Source: Verpa conica (Eukaryota > Ascomycota > Pezizomycetes > Pezizales > Morchellaceae). From it: 64,000 nucleotides of DNA. The position numbers and the translations under genes are program-made. This document shows, in pieces, positions 1 to 11,300 of the stretch; position 1 is the first letter of the stretch; every line of letters begins with the position of its first letter. A model generated the notes under the pieces. That model was not told where the DNA came from. It worked only from the letters and a program-made list of their open reading frames with translations, and ran no database searches. Where the stretch lies: the NCBI GenBank assembly GCA_033030425.1, contig JAUFSD010000019.1:806001-870000 (forward strand), given 5' to 3'.

Positions 1-1918
1 AGGGTCATACCAAGGTTGACGCTGGGTTACTTCCACGGGATCACTGTAGGCGATCCTAAGCCTTAATAGCAGAGAGATTCACTGACTTGAGCCTGGTGCT
101 TAGATAAGTATCGATTGCCACGATGGAGGTACATGGCGCGACAGAAATTGCTACCCCTGGTCAGGTGGGAAACACCGTATCTCGCATATTTTCAGGTAAG
201 CTATCATCTAGCTATCATGAGGAGGGATCAGTATTAACGGTTTTAATTATAGGAGCATTGCAGAACACCCTTTCTTGATTCATATTTTGCGCTCACGGCC
301 AACCTCGGGACTCACACCTTCTTTATGATAATGCTACCGGTATTATTTTGGTTCGGATATACAAGTCTTGGGAGAGGGTAAGTTTTTTCTAGCTAAGGTC
401 ATTATTGAGGAAACTTTCTTACGTTTCATTCGTAAATCAGAATGGTGCATATACTAGCTTCAGGGGTATTCTTCAGTGGCTTTTTGAAGGACCTATTATG
501 GTGAGATCAATATTTTTTATTAGACGCCTAATTACTATGATTTATTGACCTGCTTTAAGTCTTCCACGTCCTTTATCTCCTCCACTCCATAGAATTACAA
601 TGTCCGGGTCTGCAGCCCTAGAGTATGGGTTCCCAAGCACACATTCTACCAACGCTGTTTCCGTAGCGTTGTATGGCATCTTAACTCTTCGATCTAATCC
701 TGATATATCACCAACGCTACGATTCTCCCTCGAAACTTTGGCATGGGTCTACGCAGTCTCCATTGTTTTAGGACGACTTTATTGCGGGATGCATGGGTTT
801 CTCGACGTCATAGTTGGCATTTGGCTTGGGGCTTTTCTCGCTATTGCGGATTGGATGTCTCGAGATGCAATTGATGCATTTATATTCAGCGGTTCTTGGC
901 AGGTTCCTGTAGTGTTCATTGTAACAACCCTAGTTTTAGTTAGGATCCACCCTGAGCCCGCAGACTCCTGTCCTTGCTTTGATGACGGAGTTGCATTCGC
1001 TGCGGTAGTCATGGGATGTGATGTGGGACATTGGCATTATGCACAGAGCTCCTGGAGCTGGAACGAGCCTGTCCCTGCAACAGTGCCATATTCCTATGGA
1101 GAACTTGGCTTGACAAAAAGCGTACTAAGGGTGGTTGTTGGTAAGTCTGAAATAAGGGCTCCGCTACGATTATATCTAAATATCATGATACTTATCAATC
1201 GCATTTAATAGGAGTCTGCGTTATTTTTGCATGGAGGGAAATTATGAAACCTACTTTACATCACTTCCTACCTCCTCTCTACAGAGTAATTGAAAGCATT
1301 GGGCTATCTCTACCACGAAAGCATTTCACACCAGCTTCGTACGCGTCCCTCCTCTTTAAAGTCTTTCTAGACCATTAACATTAGGAATAGTGAATATAAA
1401 AAAGTCCCCCGTTTGCCTGATGACACTCTTTTTGGTTTGAGTGAACTCCCAGCATTGATCCATAATATCCGCCGGCCACGTTCTGACTCTGTCGGGCCCC
1501 AATCTGCTGCCGATGCTTATGAAACACTTGCATACCGGGAGAAGAGGCGTCGGGAAAGTATCGGAACAAGTCAATCTAGGTCTCCTTCTGTAGCTAGGGA
1601 TGTAGAAAAGTATGAGAACGAAATGGGTAGTGGAGACATTGATGCTAAGGCACTTATTGATCCAGATCATGATGATGATGGCGATGATGAGAGGGCAGAG
1701 GCAGAGGTTTTTATGAAGATCGAGAGGCCTAGAGTTAGGTATGATGTTGAGGTTGTGACGAAACTCGTTGTCTACGCTGGTAAATTTCTCCCTTGTCTCT
1801 GTTAAAGAAGCTCTCTGACAGTAGTATAGGTATCGCTTGGTTTGCGGTAGAAGGTATTCCAGTATTTTTGGAATTAATTGGGCTTGGGATTGCCTCTCGT
1901 GGGTTTGAGGCCAAGTAG
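1..1918 (+). CDS. LCB3: Sphingoid long-chain base-1-phosphate phosphatase (Lcb3/Ysr2 type), 5' end partial
   Basis: Removes phosphate from sphingosine- or dihydrosphingosine-1-phosphate at the ER membrane, feeding sphingoid bases back to ceramide synthesis. Coding exons I can join are 104-195, 253-377, 441-500, 560-1140, 1212-1338, 1385-1779 and 1830-1918; all junctions are GT..AG and keep frame (488 codons). The PAP2 signature is complete: K-x6-RP in KDLLCLPRP, the PSTHS motif in place of PSGH, and R-x5-H-x3-D in GRLYCGMHGFLD. Hydrophobic segments surround these motifs, as expected for this multi-pass family. A hydrophilic loop with an acidic run (DPDHDDDGDD) precedes the last membrane segment. 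The frame is open upstream of position 104 to about 91 and family members have more N-terminal residues, so the true start lies before the window or in an unresolved first exon within 1-103. The ATG at 133 is in frame but would shorten the protein. Confidence 0.9.
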
Positions 1919-2714
1919 ATAGATAGCGCATTGAGAGATGGACATCTTGTTTTTCTCCCTTCTTATCCCTTTTGAGATTTTCGGTGGAGCGGACAACAAA
2001 CGTAAGATGGTATAATTAATGATATCCGTATAATGGTGGGACTAATGGATGTACGAGATATGCTGGAGTTTTGTTTACATTTACATTTTTAATGTATTTC
2101 CTAGCTATTGACTACCTATACATGTATCTTTATAGAAATTTCTATGGTTTCCTTTTATCGAGTGCTACTACATAGATGTAACGTTACAGCATGTATCATC
2201 CCGTGGGGGGAGATGGATACAGGTCTCGCATAATTTATACCAGCTTTGTAGAGTGAATAGGCCCGCCGTTCCATCTTTGCACCCCCGGCCCAACCATATA
2301 CATAAATATACATAAAACAATCGCGAGATGAGACAGGTGTGAAACCTCTGTGGTAGATTGCGGCATGTCAAAAAGCTGAGGCTCCGTCGGGCCGAGGGAT
2401 GGTGTATCACTAGCCACATCTATACCACCCACACCGCCACCGCCACCGAGATTATTTTTTGTGGTGGAGGGGTGAACTCAACTTCAGCAGGTTGTGCCTT
2501 TTGGCTGGTGAACTTCGACTTGTCCTGTGCTGTCTCTCCATTCGCAGCTGTCCTCATCCGCTGCGATAACAGGTTCGCACATCACTCATCCCTCATCCCT
2601 CATCCTTTATTGAGGACCTGGATCATCCCTCTTTGGTGTTAGATACCCTACATTTAAACTGCAATCTATCATCACCCTCTGTTATTGCAGTTTTCGCTCA
2701 TTCCCTGGAATGTC
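1919..2714. other. Intergenic region between LCB3 and MDV1
   Basis: This stretch carries the 3' flank of LCB3 and the promoter of MDV1. It is AT-rich just after the first stop, with a TACATGTA palindrome near 2119. No ORF here shows a recognisable domain. A possible non-coding first exon and intron end (ttgcag) just before 2691 would put a splice acceptor in the MDV1 5' leader. Confidence 0.6.
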
Positions 2715-5034
2715 ATGGCCTCGAATTCTGGTCATGGCAGTTCCTTGTCCACAGTTGACAATTCAAGGACTAATGCTGATTCCGAAAAGGACCCAAATGT
2801 CATAAGCAATGCTTTGACCAACGTTACAGTAAGTCTTGTTTCCAACTCGCCTCTGTGCCGTAAATTCGCCCTAACAATATTTTCTCTCGTTTTTTCTTTT
2901 TTGCCCTGCAGGGACAAAACCTGACAGCATTCGGCCGCACAGTGACAGCAACCGCAGGAACACTCTTCAACGACGGGGGTCCATCGCACCACTATACTTC
3001 CACAATGACTGATATTTCTAAACAGCTTGCCCAGAGGCCGTCGCTCCAACGCCGTGTATTCTCCTTCAATCATCGTTCGCCGTCGGAGCTCGTTCGGTCG
3101 AAGCTATCAACTGCCGAAATACAGTATCGGGCACTCACCTCTCTACCAGATGAGCTCCTTAAAAATATCCCGGACAATGACAATTCATATTCATTGTTTC
3201 AAGGCTTTCAGGCAACCTTACCCGAGGAATCTAGGGGGAGAGAAAGGCATGGTCGAAAAGGTTCCAGTCGACATAAGCTGATTGAGGATACTAATGGTAA
3301 CGATGCCGACTCGTCGTCGCTGGGTAATCTGAATCGCGAGAAGTCGACGCTGGCGCGGCAACTAGAGATGCTCAGTATCAGGAAGAATATGGCCTCATCT
3401 GAAATCAGAGAAATTGATATGAAAATAATGAACCTAAATCAGATGCGGAACATCGTCCTAGACCGACTTGCAAGATTGGAGCAGGATGAGGCTGAAGTCG
3501 AGCATGAAAGTAAATATACCTTTTTCTACATATTCCTCTTCCAGAAAATATGAGGGGTAACTAGATATTGTGGTGCTAACGCTAAATACCAGTGTTAAAT
3601 CTTGAAAATAGGATTGAGGACCTCCAAGAAGAACTCGAACTTGCTGCAATCGGTTCAGAAACCCATGTTTCTGAAGATTCTAACGCAGAGGATGGCAAAA
3701 GCGAAGAATCATCATTCATGTCTGAATCAATCTATGGCAAGCTCAACTCCCCTAAACAAACACGAAAACGGAAGTCTGGTCGCCGTATTTCAATGCCTAT
3801 ACTCCACGAACATCTGGACCCTGGTCAAAAAATTAAGGAAATTCATACGCATTCAGATAACATCACTGGCTTGGATTTCGACGTTCCATTTGGCACAATG
3901 GTTACTGCGGCGCTTGATGATACTGTGCGAGTATGGGATTTGAATTCTGGACGCTGTTTGGGCTTGTTGGAAGGCCATCAGGCCTCGGTTAGGTGCTTGC
4001 AAGTGGAAGACAACATGGTTGCAACTGGTTCAGCGGACGCTACAATTCGCCTTTGGGATTTATCTCGTGCAGAAAGTTACAAATTTACTCCTCCATCTAC
4101 AACAGGGTCAATCCACAAAAGGACATCCGCATCAGCATCTGCCTCTGCCTCTGCCTCTGCCTCTGTAACCGAAGAAGAAGATGATGCAGAAGATGACGGA
4201 GCGCATTCAGCAATGGGATACCACACACCCTCAATGTCGGAATGCCAAGTTTTCTGCCTTGATTCACACGTGGGTGAAGTTACAGCACTTTATTTTCAGG
4301 GCGATACCCTGGTTTCTGGAAGCGCCGATAAAACACTGAGGCAATGGGATCTTGTCAAGGGAAGATGTGTACAGACTCTTGATGTTCTCTGGGCAGCAGC
4401 ACAAAATAATATGGATGAGGGGAAATGGAGGGCAGGTGGTGGAAGGTCTGAAGGGGGTGGGCCCGGAGGAGATTTTGTTGGCGCATTGCAATGTTTTGAT
4501 GCTGCACTTGCTTGTGGGACAGCAGATGGAATGGTTAGGCTGTGGGACTGTAAGCTTTCTCAAGTAAAAATCCTCGGTTTGTACTAGAATACTGATCTTA
4601 GAGGGGCATAGTAAGGAGTGGCCAGGTTCATCGATCATTAGTAGGCCATACTGGGCCTGTGACATGCCTCCAATTTGATGATGTACATCTCGTTACCGGT
4701 TCTCTTGATAGAAGTATTAGGGTATATTATATCATTTTGGTAACTCATTGGCATTCTTCCTAACATAATTTTCTAGATCTGGGACCTGCGAACTGGCTCA
4801 ATATTTGACGCTTTTGGCTACGACAACCCTGTAACTAGCATGCAGTTCGATAGTCGCCGTATCGTATCAGCCGCTGGAGAGCCCGTCGCCAAAGTTTATG
4901 ACAAGACCGAAGGTAGACACTGGGATTGTGGTGGTGCGGAGGGCAGCACTGAGATCGTGGAAAGGGTTAGGGTTAAGGATGGATATCTCGTAGAAGGAAG
5001 GGTGAATGGGACTGTAGGTATATGGGCTTGTTGA
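2715..5034 (+). CDS. MDV1: Mitochondrial division WD40 adaptor, Mdv1/Caf4 type
   Basis: Links Fis1 on the outer mitochondrial membrane to the dynamin Dnm1 during mitochondrial (and peroxisomal) fission. Exons are 2715-2828, 2912-3509, 3593-4549, 4612-4721 and 4777-5034, giving 678 residues. In order: an N-terminal region containing [14 protein letters not shown]; a basic middle region; a predicted coiled coil of about 80 residues spanning the exon 2/3 junction ([20 protein letters not shown] through [14 protein letters not shown]), matching the Mdv1 dimerisation coil; then WD repeats ([68 protein letters not shown]) ending in GTVGIWAC. A serine-alanine low-complexity insert encoded by a TCTGCC-like microsatellite (about 4129-4168) lies in a loop between WD blades. 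An in-frame ATG at 2685 would add ten residues; 2715 is preferred because a splice-acceptor-like ttgcag follows 2685. Fungi usually have one Mdv1/Caf4 homologue, so I use the Mdv1 name. Confidence 0.92.
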
Positions 5035-6619
5035 TGATTGACAGCAACAGTTAGCCGGGCCGGATAAATTAGAGCAGCGGTAATCACATTTGACAGACTG
5101 TAACAAGTCTTTGTCTTTTGAAAATTATTGCTCTTTTCTTTTTTCTTTTTTCCTTGGATCCTACGTTCATTCCGCTTTCTCTTCCGTCTTAACTCTCTCC
5201 TCTCTGACGATTTTTCTTCGTGTTGTTTTTCTGGCGTTTGGACGGTTTACGATCAGTGAGGTGGATCAATGAGCGATGATACGATGTGAATGCCAATGTC
5301 ATGTATGATGTGATTGTTGTTTCTGTATGGGGTTGTTGATTGGGGCTTGGGGCTGTGATGTGGGATCTGGGTGTGGATAGATGGATGGGTTTGGAGAAGC
5401 TTGTCTTTTTCTTCTCTTCGACACCGGGGATTATCTAGAAAGCAAGGGTGTGGGAGAGAATGGGGTTGTTCTATAGTACAATTCGAAGGGTGGGGAAGAG
5501 AAGAGGGAGAGGCGGTGAAGGGGCTCAGGTGAATGACGGGGCAGTTTTTGGGTGGTCGCACCTATGTATATCGGACTCCAGTGTACCGGGTACTCAGCGA
5601 TACCGGATTACATGGAGCTCCTGCTGTATTTCTCACAAAAAAATTTCCTTTTATGTATACCTGTATGGATTATTATGACATGAATCTCTGTTCTTTTAAG
5701 GAATCTATCTGGCATACTAGGAAGGGAAGGGAAGGGGATTTAGGGAATTATCCGGCAGCTAGAGGAAGTTTGCGCACACCTGGGGTGATATCTATCACCT
5801 CTAAGCTCACCACTCCCGGCCTAGCCCTAACTGCCAAAGACCACTTCTAATATGTACTAGCTACATGTAACTGTTATATATGGCTATGGAGGCCATAGCA
5901 TCCGTCCTAACTAATCACAAAGCCCTTCCTATCACAAAAGTCTCAACACTACTATATATACACACGGGAGAAAGGGAGCTCATAACCCCAACACATATCA
6001 GCTAAGCATAACGACGCCTACGACGAATATAGTACCGACTTCAGTAACCAGCCCTGTCTACATGAAAAAAAAAACACTGCATATACATCTATAAAAAACC
6101 AATAATCTCCTATAATATATTTCAATAATGATATATTTCATTCAAAAGAAAAATAATAATAGAGGAAGTAATTCTTCACTGAATAGCCGCATTGTAGCAT
6201 GGCCAAATAACACATACAAAAACAAACAAGAAGAGGAAGTAGAGAGAAAAAATGTAAAGATATACGCCCCAAAGGAGAAAAAAGGGGGGGAATGAAATAT
6301 TCAGAGTCGAGTAAAAAAGAATATCAAACCTAAAAGAATATATAAAGACAACCACCAAAATGCAAGGAAAAAAGCGAACGGAAAAGCAGTCCCCCCCCAA
6401 ACACGTACCCAAATAACATCAAAGAGATAGTAACAAAAGATTGTCCAGATTGTCAAGCTCCTCAAAAGTTATACATCACGAACGCAAATCATTAAAGCCA
6501 AACCCCACAACATCTCTAACTCGCTCGAGGAATATAAAAAAACGAAACTACAAATCAAAATGAACACCAACCCCAAAAATAAACAAGAAATACTCCCCAA
6601 CAAACCGTCAGTCTAGTCA
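5035..6619. other. Convergent intergenic region
   Basis: This region separates the 3' ends of MDV1 and the minus-strand gene at 6620-8395. It holds T-rich then A-rich stretches (about 5130-5230 and 6060-6590) that would serve as 3' UTRs and polyadenylation regions, and a TACATGTA at 5862. Small open frames here have no family resemblance. Confidence 0.6.
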
Positions 6620-8395
6620 CTAAATGGCAGCCCATACTCCCGTCGCAATACAACTTCCAGTCTTCCCACTACCCACACTCGATGCAACATCCCAATAGAA
6701 ACCTCTATTCCGACTCCTGCTGCTTCCCATACTCAGTGTCTTCTTCCCACTTCCTGCTCCCTTCCCCTTTGTTGACTGAGATAAGAAGCTGCTTCCACTC
6801 TTCATTCCCATGCCTAGGCCGAATAGGACCTGCCCAGTAGATGCTGATGCTGCTGGCGAGGTCACCTTTTCTACCGAGTTTGGAATAGATGAAGAGGGGC
6901 GTCTGGGTGTATGATAAGAGGCTTGGAAAGCAGACCCGGGGGACCTCTTGATGAGGGGGTGGTGTTGATGTATTGGTGCTGGAGGGGGTGGAGGTGAGGA
7001 GGAGGCCTCTGATGATGGTCTTGAGAAGCGCGATTTTAGGAAGGAGAAGAAGACGCGAACACCGAGTTCTTGTTCCCAGTATTCCTTTCTAATCTGGGAA
7101 TCACGTTTAGCTTGCGTTTCTTCATCAACTTCCTGCTCTTCCTCAATACCCCATAGTGCTGCGTGGGATACCTCCTCCTGGTGAGAAAGCGTCGGTGCAA
7201 ATTGGAACTGAGGTACCGATGAGGATTCAGATGTTGTTAGTGATCCTGAGCGTTGCCTTTTCCGAGGAGATGCAGCGTGCTCATGTTCGTCCTCCCGGAG
7301 AAGAGACCGGGGCTGAGGGGTCTGGATTCCATCATCATTCTCATAGCTTCCGTGGTGAGTTGAGAATGCACCTTCCCCGGCGGGATGGGTGGTGTACTGA
7401 TTCACCAACACCCCCAGCTCCCTGGCGAGCCGGTTCAGAAGCCGTTCTTCAACCTCATGAGCGGTTTTGTTCTCCCCTTTCAAGGGACTAGCAGGCACCT
7501 CGGCGGGTAATGCTTCTCCAAAGATAACCTGGAGAAGTTCGTCATCGATCCCCATGATATCGCGGATGAACCGCCTTGTAATGCGTCTCCATAATGTCTC
7601 CTGGTCCCCTTCCATGCTTGTTTGACTCTGGATTGTTGAAGTTGAAGAAGTGAGGTCTTCTGCGCTTGAGTTTCTAGACTCCATAAATGCTGCACTATCG
7701 TCTAATATGTTCTGAACATCCTTTGCATCCAGGCTCCCGCCACGGAGACTAGCTACAGAAATCTTCCTCCGTGTCACTTTTTCGATTTCGTCCAATAGTG
7801 CTTGACTGTGCTCTATCCGCCACCGTTCGATCTTTGCGTCCGTGTCTTCCCCTGCCTGAGTGTGCCCTGCCATCGCTACTATTCGTAGCGACTCCTCCAA
7901 CGAACGCAGGCCAGATATTACGCCTGAAGATGATGGGAACATTCCAAGTCCATCGTGTGTTGGCAGCATTACGGGGCCTTCATTGTCAAACTCACGAAAC
8001 GGCTGCAGTGAATCAGTTTCCGTCCCATCCAAGTAATCATCGTCTTCGTCTTCGTCGTCTTCCTCCTCCTCTAAATCATCAAACGGCCCTGAGAAGCCAT
8101 AATTCCCACCACCACCTCCTCCTCCATGACGTAGGATCCTTGGTGCGGACTCAAGACTCCCTACCTCGCTAGCACGCGATAGCGGGTTTGTCCCGGTAAC
8201 CGTTGTTGTATCGCCTACGCTGCTCGGGGCAAACACAACCCATTCGTCTGCATCCTGCTCCGCGGCTGGGCTGCGGATGCCCGGGGAAGATAGGAGCGGG
8301 GAGTATGTAGTTTGCTCTAGAAGTTCGTCCTCGAGGAAGGGGGGGATGGATTGTATGGATAAGTGACGGCGGTTTGTTGGAGCTCGAAAAGCCAT
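6620..8395 (-). CDS. Conserved filamentous-fungal protein of unknown function
   Basis: A single-exon frame of 591 residues with no enzymatic domain that I recognise. The N-terminus (DEWVVFAPSS) is followed by low-complexity glycine and aspartate/glutamate runs (about residues 90-125), a conserved-looking block LPTHDGLGMF, then a basic helix (ERWRIEHSQALLDEIEKVTRR) and a second block (LWRRITRRFIRDIMGIDDELLQVIFGEALP). The last 25 residues (GFYWDVASSVGSGKTG...GVWAAI) resemble a conserved C-terminal tail I recall from uncharacterised ascomycete proteins with the same block order. Most of the rest looks disordered and serine/proline-rich. I see no signal peptide or obvious membrane segment. The start at 8395 is the first ATG of the frame and the encoded blocks follow directly. 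No function is proposed. Confidence 0.8.
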   Translation of the reverse strand: MAFRAPTNRRHLSIQSIPPFLEDELLEQTTYSPLLSSPGIRSPAAEQDADEWVVFAPSSVGDTTTVTGTNPLSRASEVGSLESAPRILRHGGGGGGGNYGFSGPFDDLEEEEDDEDEDDDYLDGTETDSLQPFREFDNEGPVMLPTHDGLGMFPSSSGVISGLRSLEESLRIVAMAGHTQAGEDTDAKIERWRIEHSQALLDEIEKVTRRKISVASLRGGSLDAKDVQNILDDSAAFMESRNSSAEDLTSSTSTIQSQTSMEGDQETLWRRITRRFIRDIMGIDDELLQVIFGEALPAEVPASPLKGENKTAHEVEERLLNRLARELGVLVNQYTTHPAGEGAFSTHHGSYENDDGIQTPQPRSLLREDEHEHAASPRKRQRSGSLTTSESSSVPQFQFAPTLSHQEEVSHAALWGIEEEQEVDEETQAKRDSQIRKEYWEQELGVRVFFSFLKSRFSRPSSEASSSPPPPPAPIHQHHPLIKRSPGSAFQASYHTPRRPSSSIPNSVEKVTSPAASASTGQVLFGLGMGMKSGSSFLSQSTKGKGAGSGKKTLSMGSSRSRNRGFYWDVASSVGSGKTGSCIATGVWAAI

Positions 8396-11300
8396 AGTTT
8401 GGGGGATGAAGATGTGAGGGCGAGAAGATATTCAGAAATAGCCGCGAGGGATGGCAGTGGGGTCTTTCTTTTTTTCTGTCGGGTCAAGTGAGCTCTGCCT
8501 AGCACAGGGACTACGGCAGTTGATCACGATGAGGTACCGTATGAGACAATAACAGGGCTGGACGGGGGGGGGCTTTATCACTTTGACGGAGAGAGAGGCT
8601 ATGTTCCAGCTGGTAAATAAGGTGAATGACAGAAGCTCATGAGATGTCTACTGGTAATCAGGGTGGTGCCGTGATGTTGATAAAGGAGGAGGACTTTAGC
8701 TAAGGGAAGAGGAGGCGGAGGAGCTGGGGGTACGCATGGCGCTACCACTCTCCCTAACCCGCGACCCGCGATAAGCTGCCATTTACTCTCCTCTACTGTG
8801 CTACAAGGGATGGCAGAGGGGTCGGCGTGTCTCCTCTCGAACGGATTCTCTCTCTCGCAGAAGTCAATGTCTTCCCCCTCTCCCCCACTCCTCCCTGTTT
8901 CTCCGTGGGATCCCGGCGATCACACATTCCCCTCCCCCTCTCAGCGCCGGAATATACTCCCACCCCCCAAGAACATGAATAGAACATCAGGTTTATTGCG
9001 CAAGAAGGTGGTAGCTGCAATTACTCTGCAGGGCCAAACGCCCAAGCTTGATGACCCACATAGGCATACAGTTCCCGGGATGCCGTCAGGTCAGATCTTA
9101 CACCTTGTGTGATATTATCACGCGAAGAATCTCACGTCACACGCCTGTTCTTGGATAGTTGCCCAAAAAGGGATTCATCCCACATTTGTACAAGAGTCTC
9201 AAGTGATCCCTTTTGTATTTTATGATTAGCCGTCACCTTTGAGTATAATAAATATAAGTAAACGTCTTCCGAATCGTTCCTTCTATTCAAATCGATAAAA
9301 GCACTTTTAACCGTAGAGCGTGGACTAGAGAAGAGTTTATCCGTGGCTTACCTCCCTGCCTACATACCTGCCTGCCTACATACCTCCCTAGAATCATAAA
9401 CCGTGAGGCGACTGTCGAACGCCCTACATGTAGTCATTGACATCCAACACGGGCTTCATTGTGACCTCAGTGGCTCGTCGCTTCCCACCCCGCCTCTAAA
9501 ACATGCGTTTATGTATTATGCATGTAGGTGAGGATATTGGAAAAAGCAAATCATTTATGTGCTGTCGATTCCAAGTAAAACTGGTGTGTGAGGGCAGCAC
9601 ACGCGGAGAGCAAGAGAGAGAGAGAGAGAGCCTCGTACATAACCCCGGGTCCGATCTCTGCAGCTCATACCGGTCGGGTATACGCCAGTTGCTCCGTAGG
9701 CGAAGAGTATACATCTCGCAATCCATCTTTCTACTGGCTGATACTCACACAAAACACATAACCCGCAGAAAAGTGTAAATCTGACCAACCAGCTCGTAAA
9801 ATATATTATCGCTTTGTTCCAGAGTGAAAGAAAAAAAAAGAAAAAGAAAAAGAGAGCCGTTACCAGCATTGGGCGTTTTTTGGTCCCTTCTTGCATGCCA
9901 CGAGCTGCTATATCACTGCATCGATTCCCACCCTTGCACCTGAGACTTGGGGGGTGGTGGGCTGGACTTGCTTTGTTTCAGGGATAGGGTTTGATTGTAG
10001 TCCCTTATCACTGTGAACCCTAGACACGACAGTGTTGATGTAAATAATCTCCAAACAGACCACATCCGCATATCTAAGAATAGGTTAGCGAAGATAGCTT
10101 ACTTCTTTCTAGAAGTTAAAGCAGACAAATCATCTAGGTTATAATTAATAAAATGTAACAGGCCATCTAATTAATAATTGCTACTGACAAATTATATTAT
10201 AGACACATCCTAATGAGTTCCAGCTCATGTGATGACTAAGCTCTTTCTCTACATAGCGCCGTTTTCTTTATGAGTTATGTACATGTAGTTTTACAGCTCA
10301 TCTTATACTTCTAGTGCTAAGAACCCAAACCAGGTCTAACAAAGACTTTGGCTCAGGAAGATTCAAGAGTGAAACAAGTCGATATTGCGTATCTGTTCTA
10401 GAACCCCACAAAGGCAATGCGGAGTTCTTCCTCTTGAGTTCTCCTTAGTGTACCAAAGGGCAATATAAAGTAGCGTGTAGAGTGTTCAGGTTAGGGTTAA
10501 GATATCAGGACGAGTCTAAGCGGTATTGAGCTGTCATATCATTAGGCCTTATGCGGGTACCCAAGCACTAAAATTCACTAGTCTCTAAATCCTCCATAGC
10601 AAGACAATCTGCAAGGCCTCTGTACTCTAGAGTAAAAAATTCTCTTTAGGAAAAAAACATAACTCCGATGCACACCACTGTATAAGGTATTTATTGGGGG
10701 GGCTCTCTACTTACCTTAGATAGCTGCCGGATGAGCTGTTCATTAAAGACACTAATCTCTCCAACTTCTGCACATTACTTTTTGTAGCCACGATTACAAT
10801 AGGTTGATTGGGACCCGAGGTTAAGCAGATGGAGATGGATAGTATCTCTACAATAAGTACCCGAAAAACTCATCCTTTATCCTCACCAATTGGAAAATTT
10901 ACTTTACCAACTGGGGGCGTCCCCTCCAATAAAGGTCGTTAGTCTAAGACTTGCATATCCGGGTACTTATCTGCCTGCCCTGAGTCGATCAACCACTCTA
11001 CCGGGACCGATGATGGCTCTAAGCAGGTTTTAAGATCGGCTGCTTTGGTGATTTATCTCTGCACGGAAATTTTTTTCTGGCGGAGGGGGAGGTAAAATGA
11101 GAACTGATCGACCAGCCGATATGTTGCCGTTGTCTTAAATCTAGCTGGCTGAGCAGCCATGACGACGATGAAGTAAGACATTGGTTGGTAGAGACCATAC
11201 CTCGCTTCTAGTGGCGAGACTGACGATAGTGATACGTACATCTATTGCTCGATCATAGGTTCTCGCTCGTTCCAGGCTATGCTAGGGGGAGTTTCCTAAA

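Noticed and set aside
1356..1931. 191-residue minus-strand frame over the LCB3 3' end
   Set aside because: Antisense to confirmed LCB3 exons and introns, no domain.
5448..5850. Small plus-strand frames after MDV1
   Set aside because: They lie in the MDV1 3' flank, have no motifs and mutually overlap.
8798..9112. 104-residue plus-strand frame in the spacer
   Set aside because: Low-complexity Ser/Pro content from CT-rich DNA; no homology recognised.
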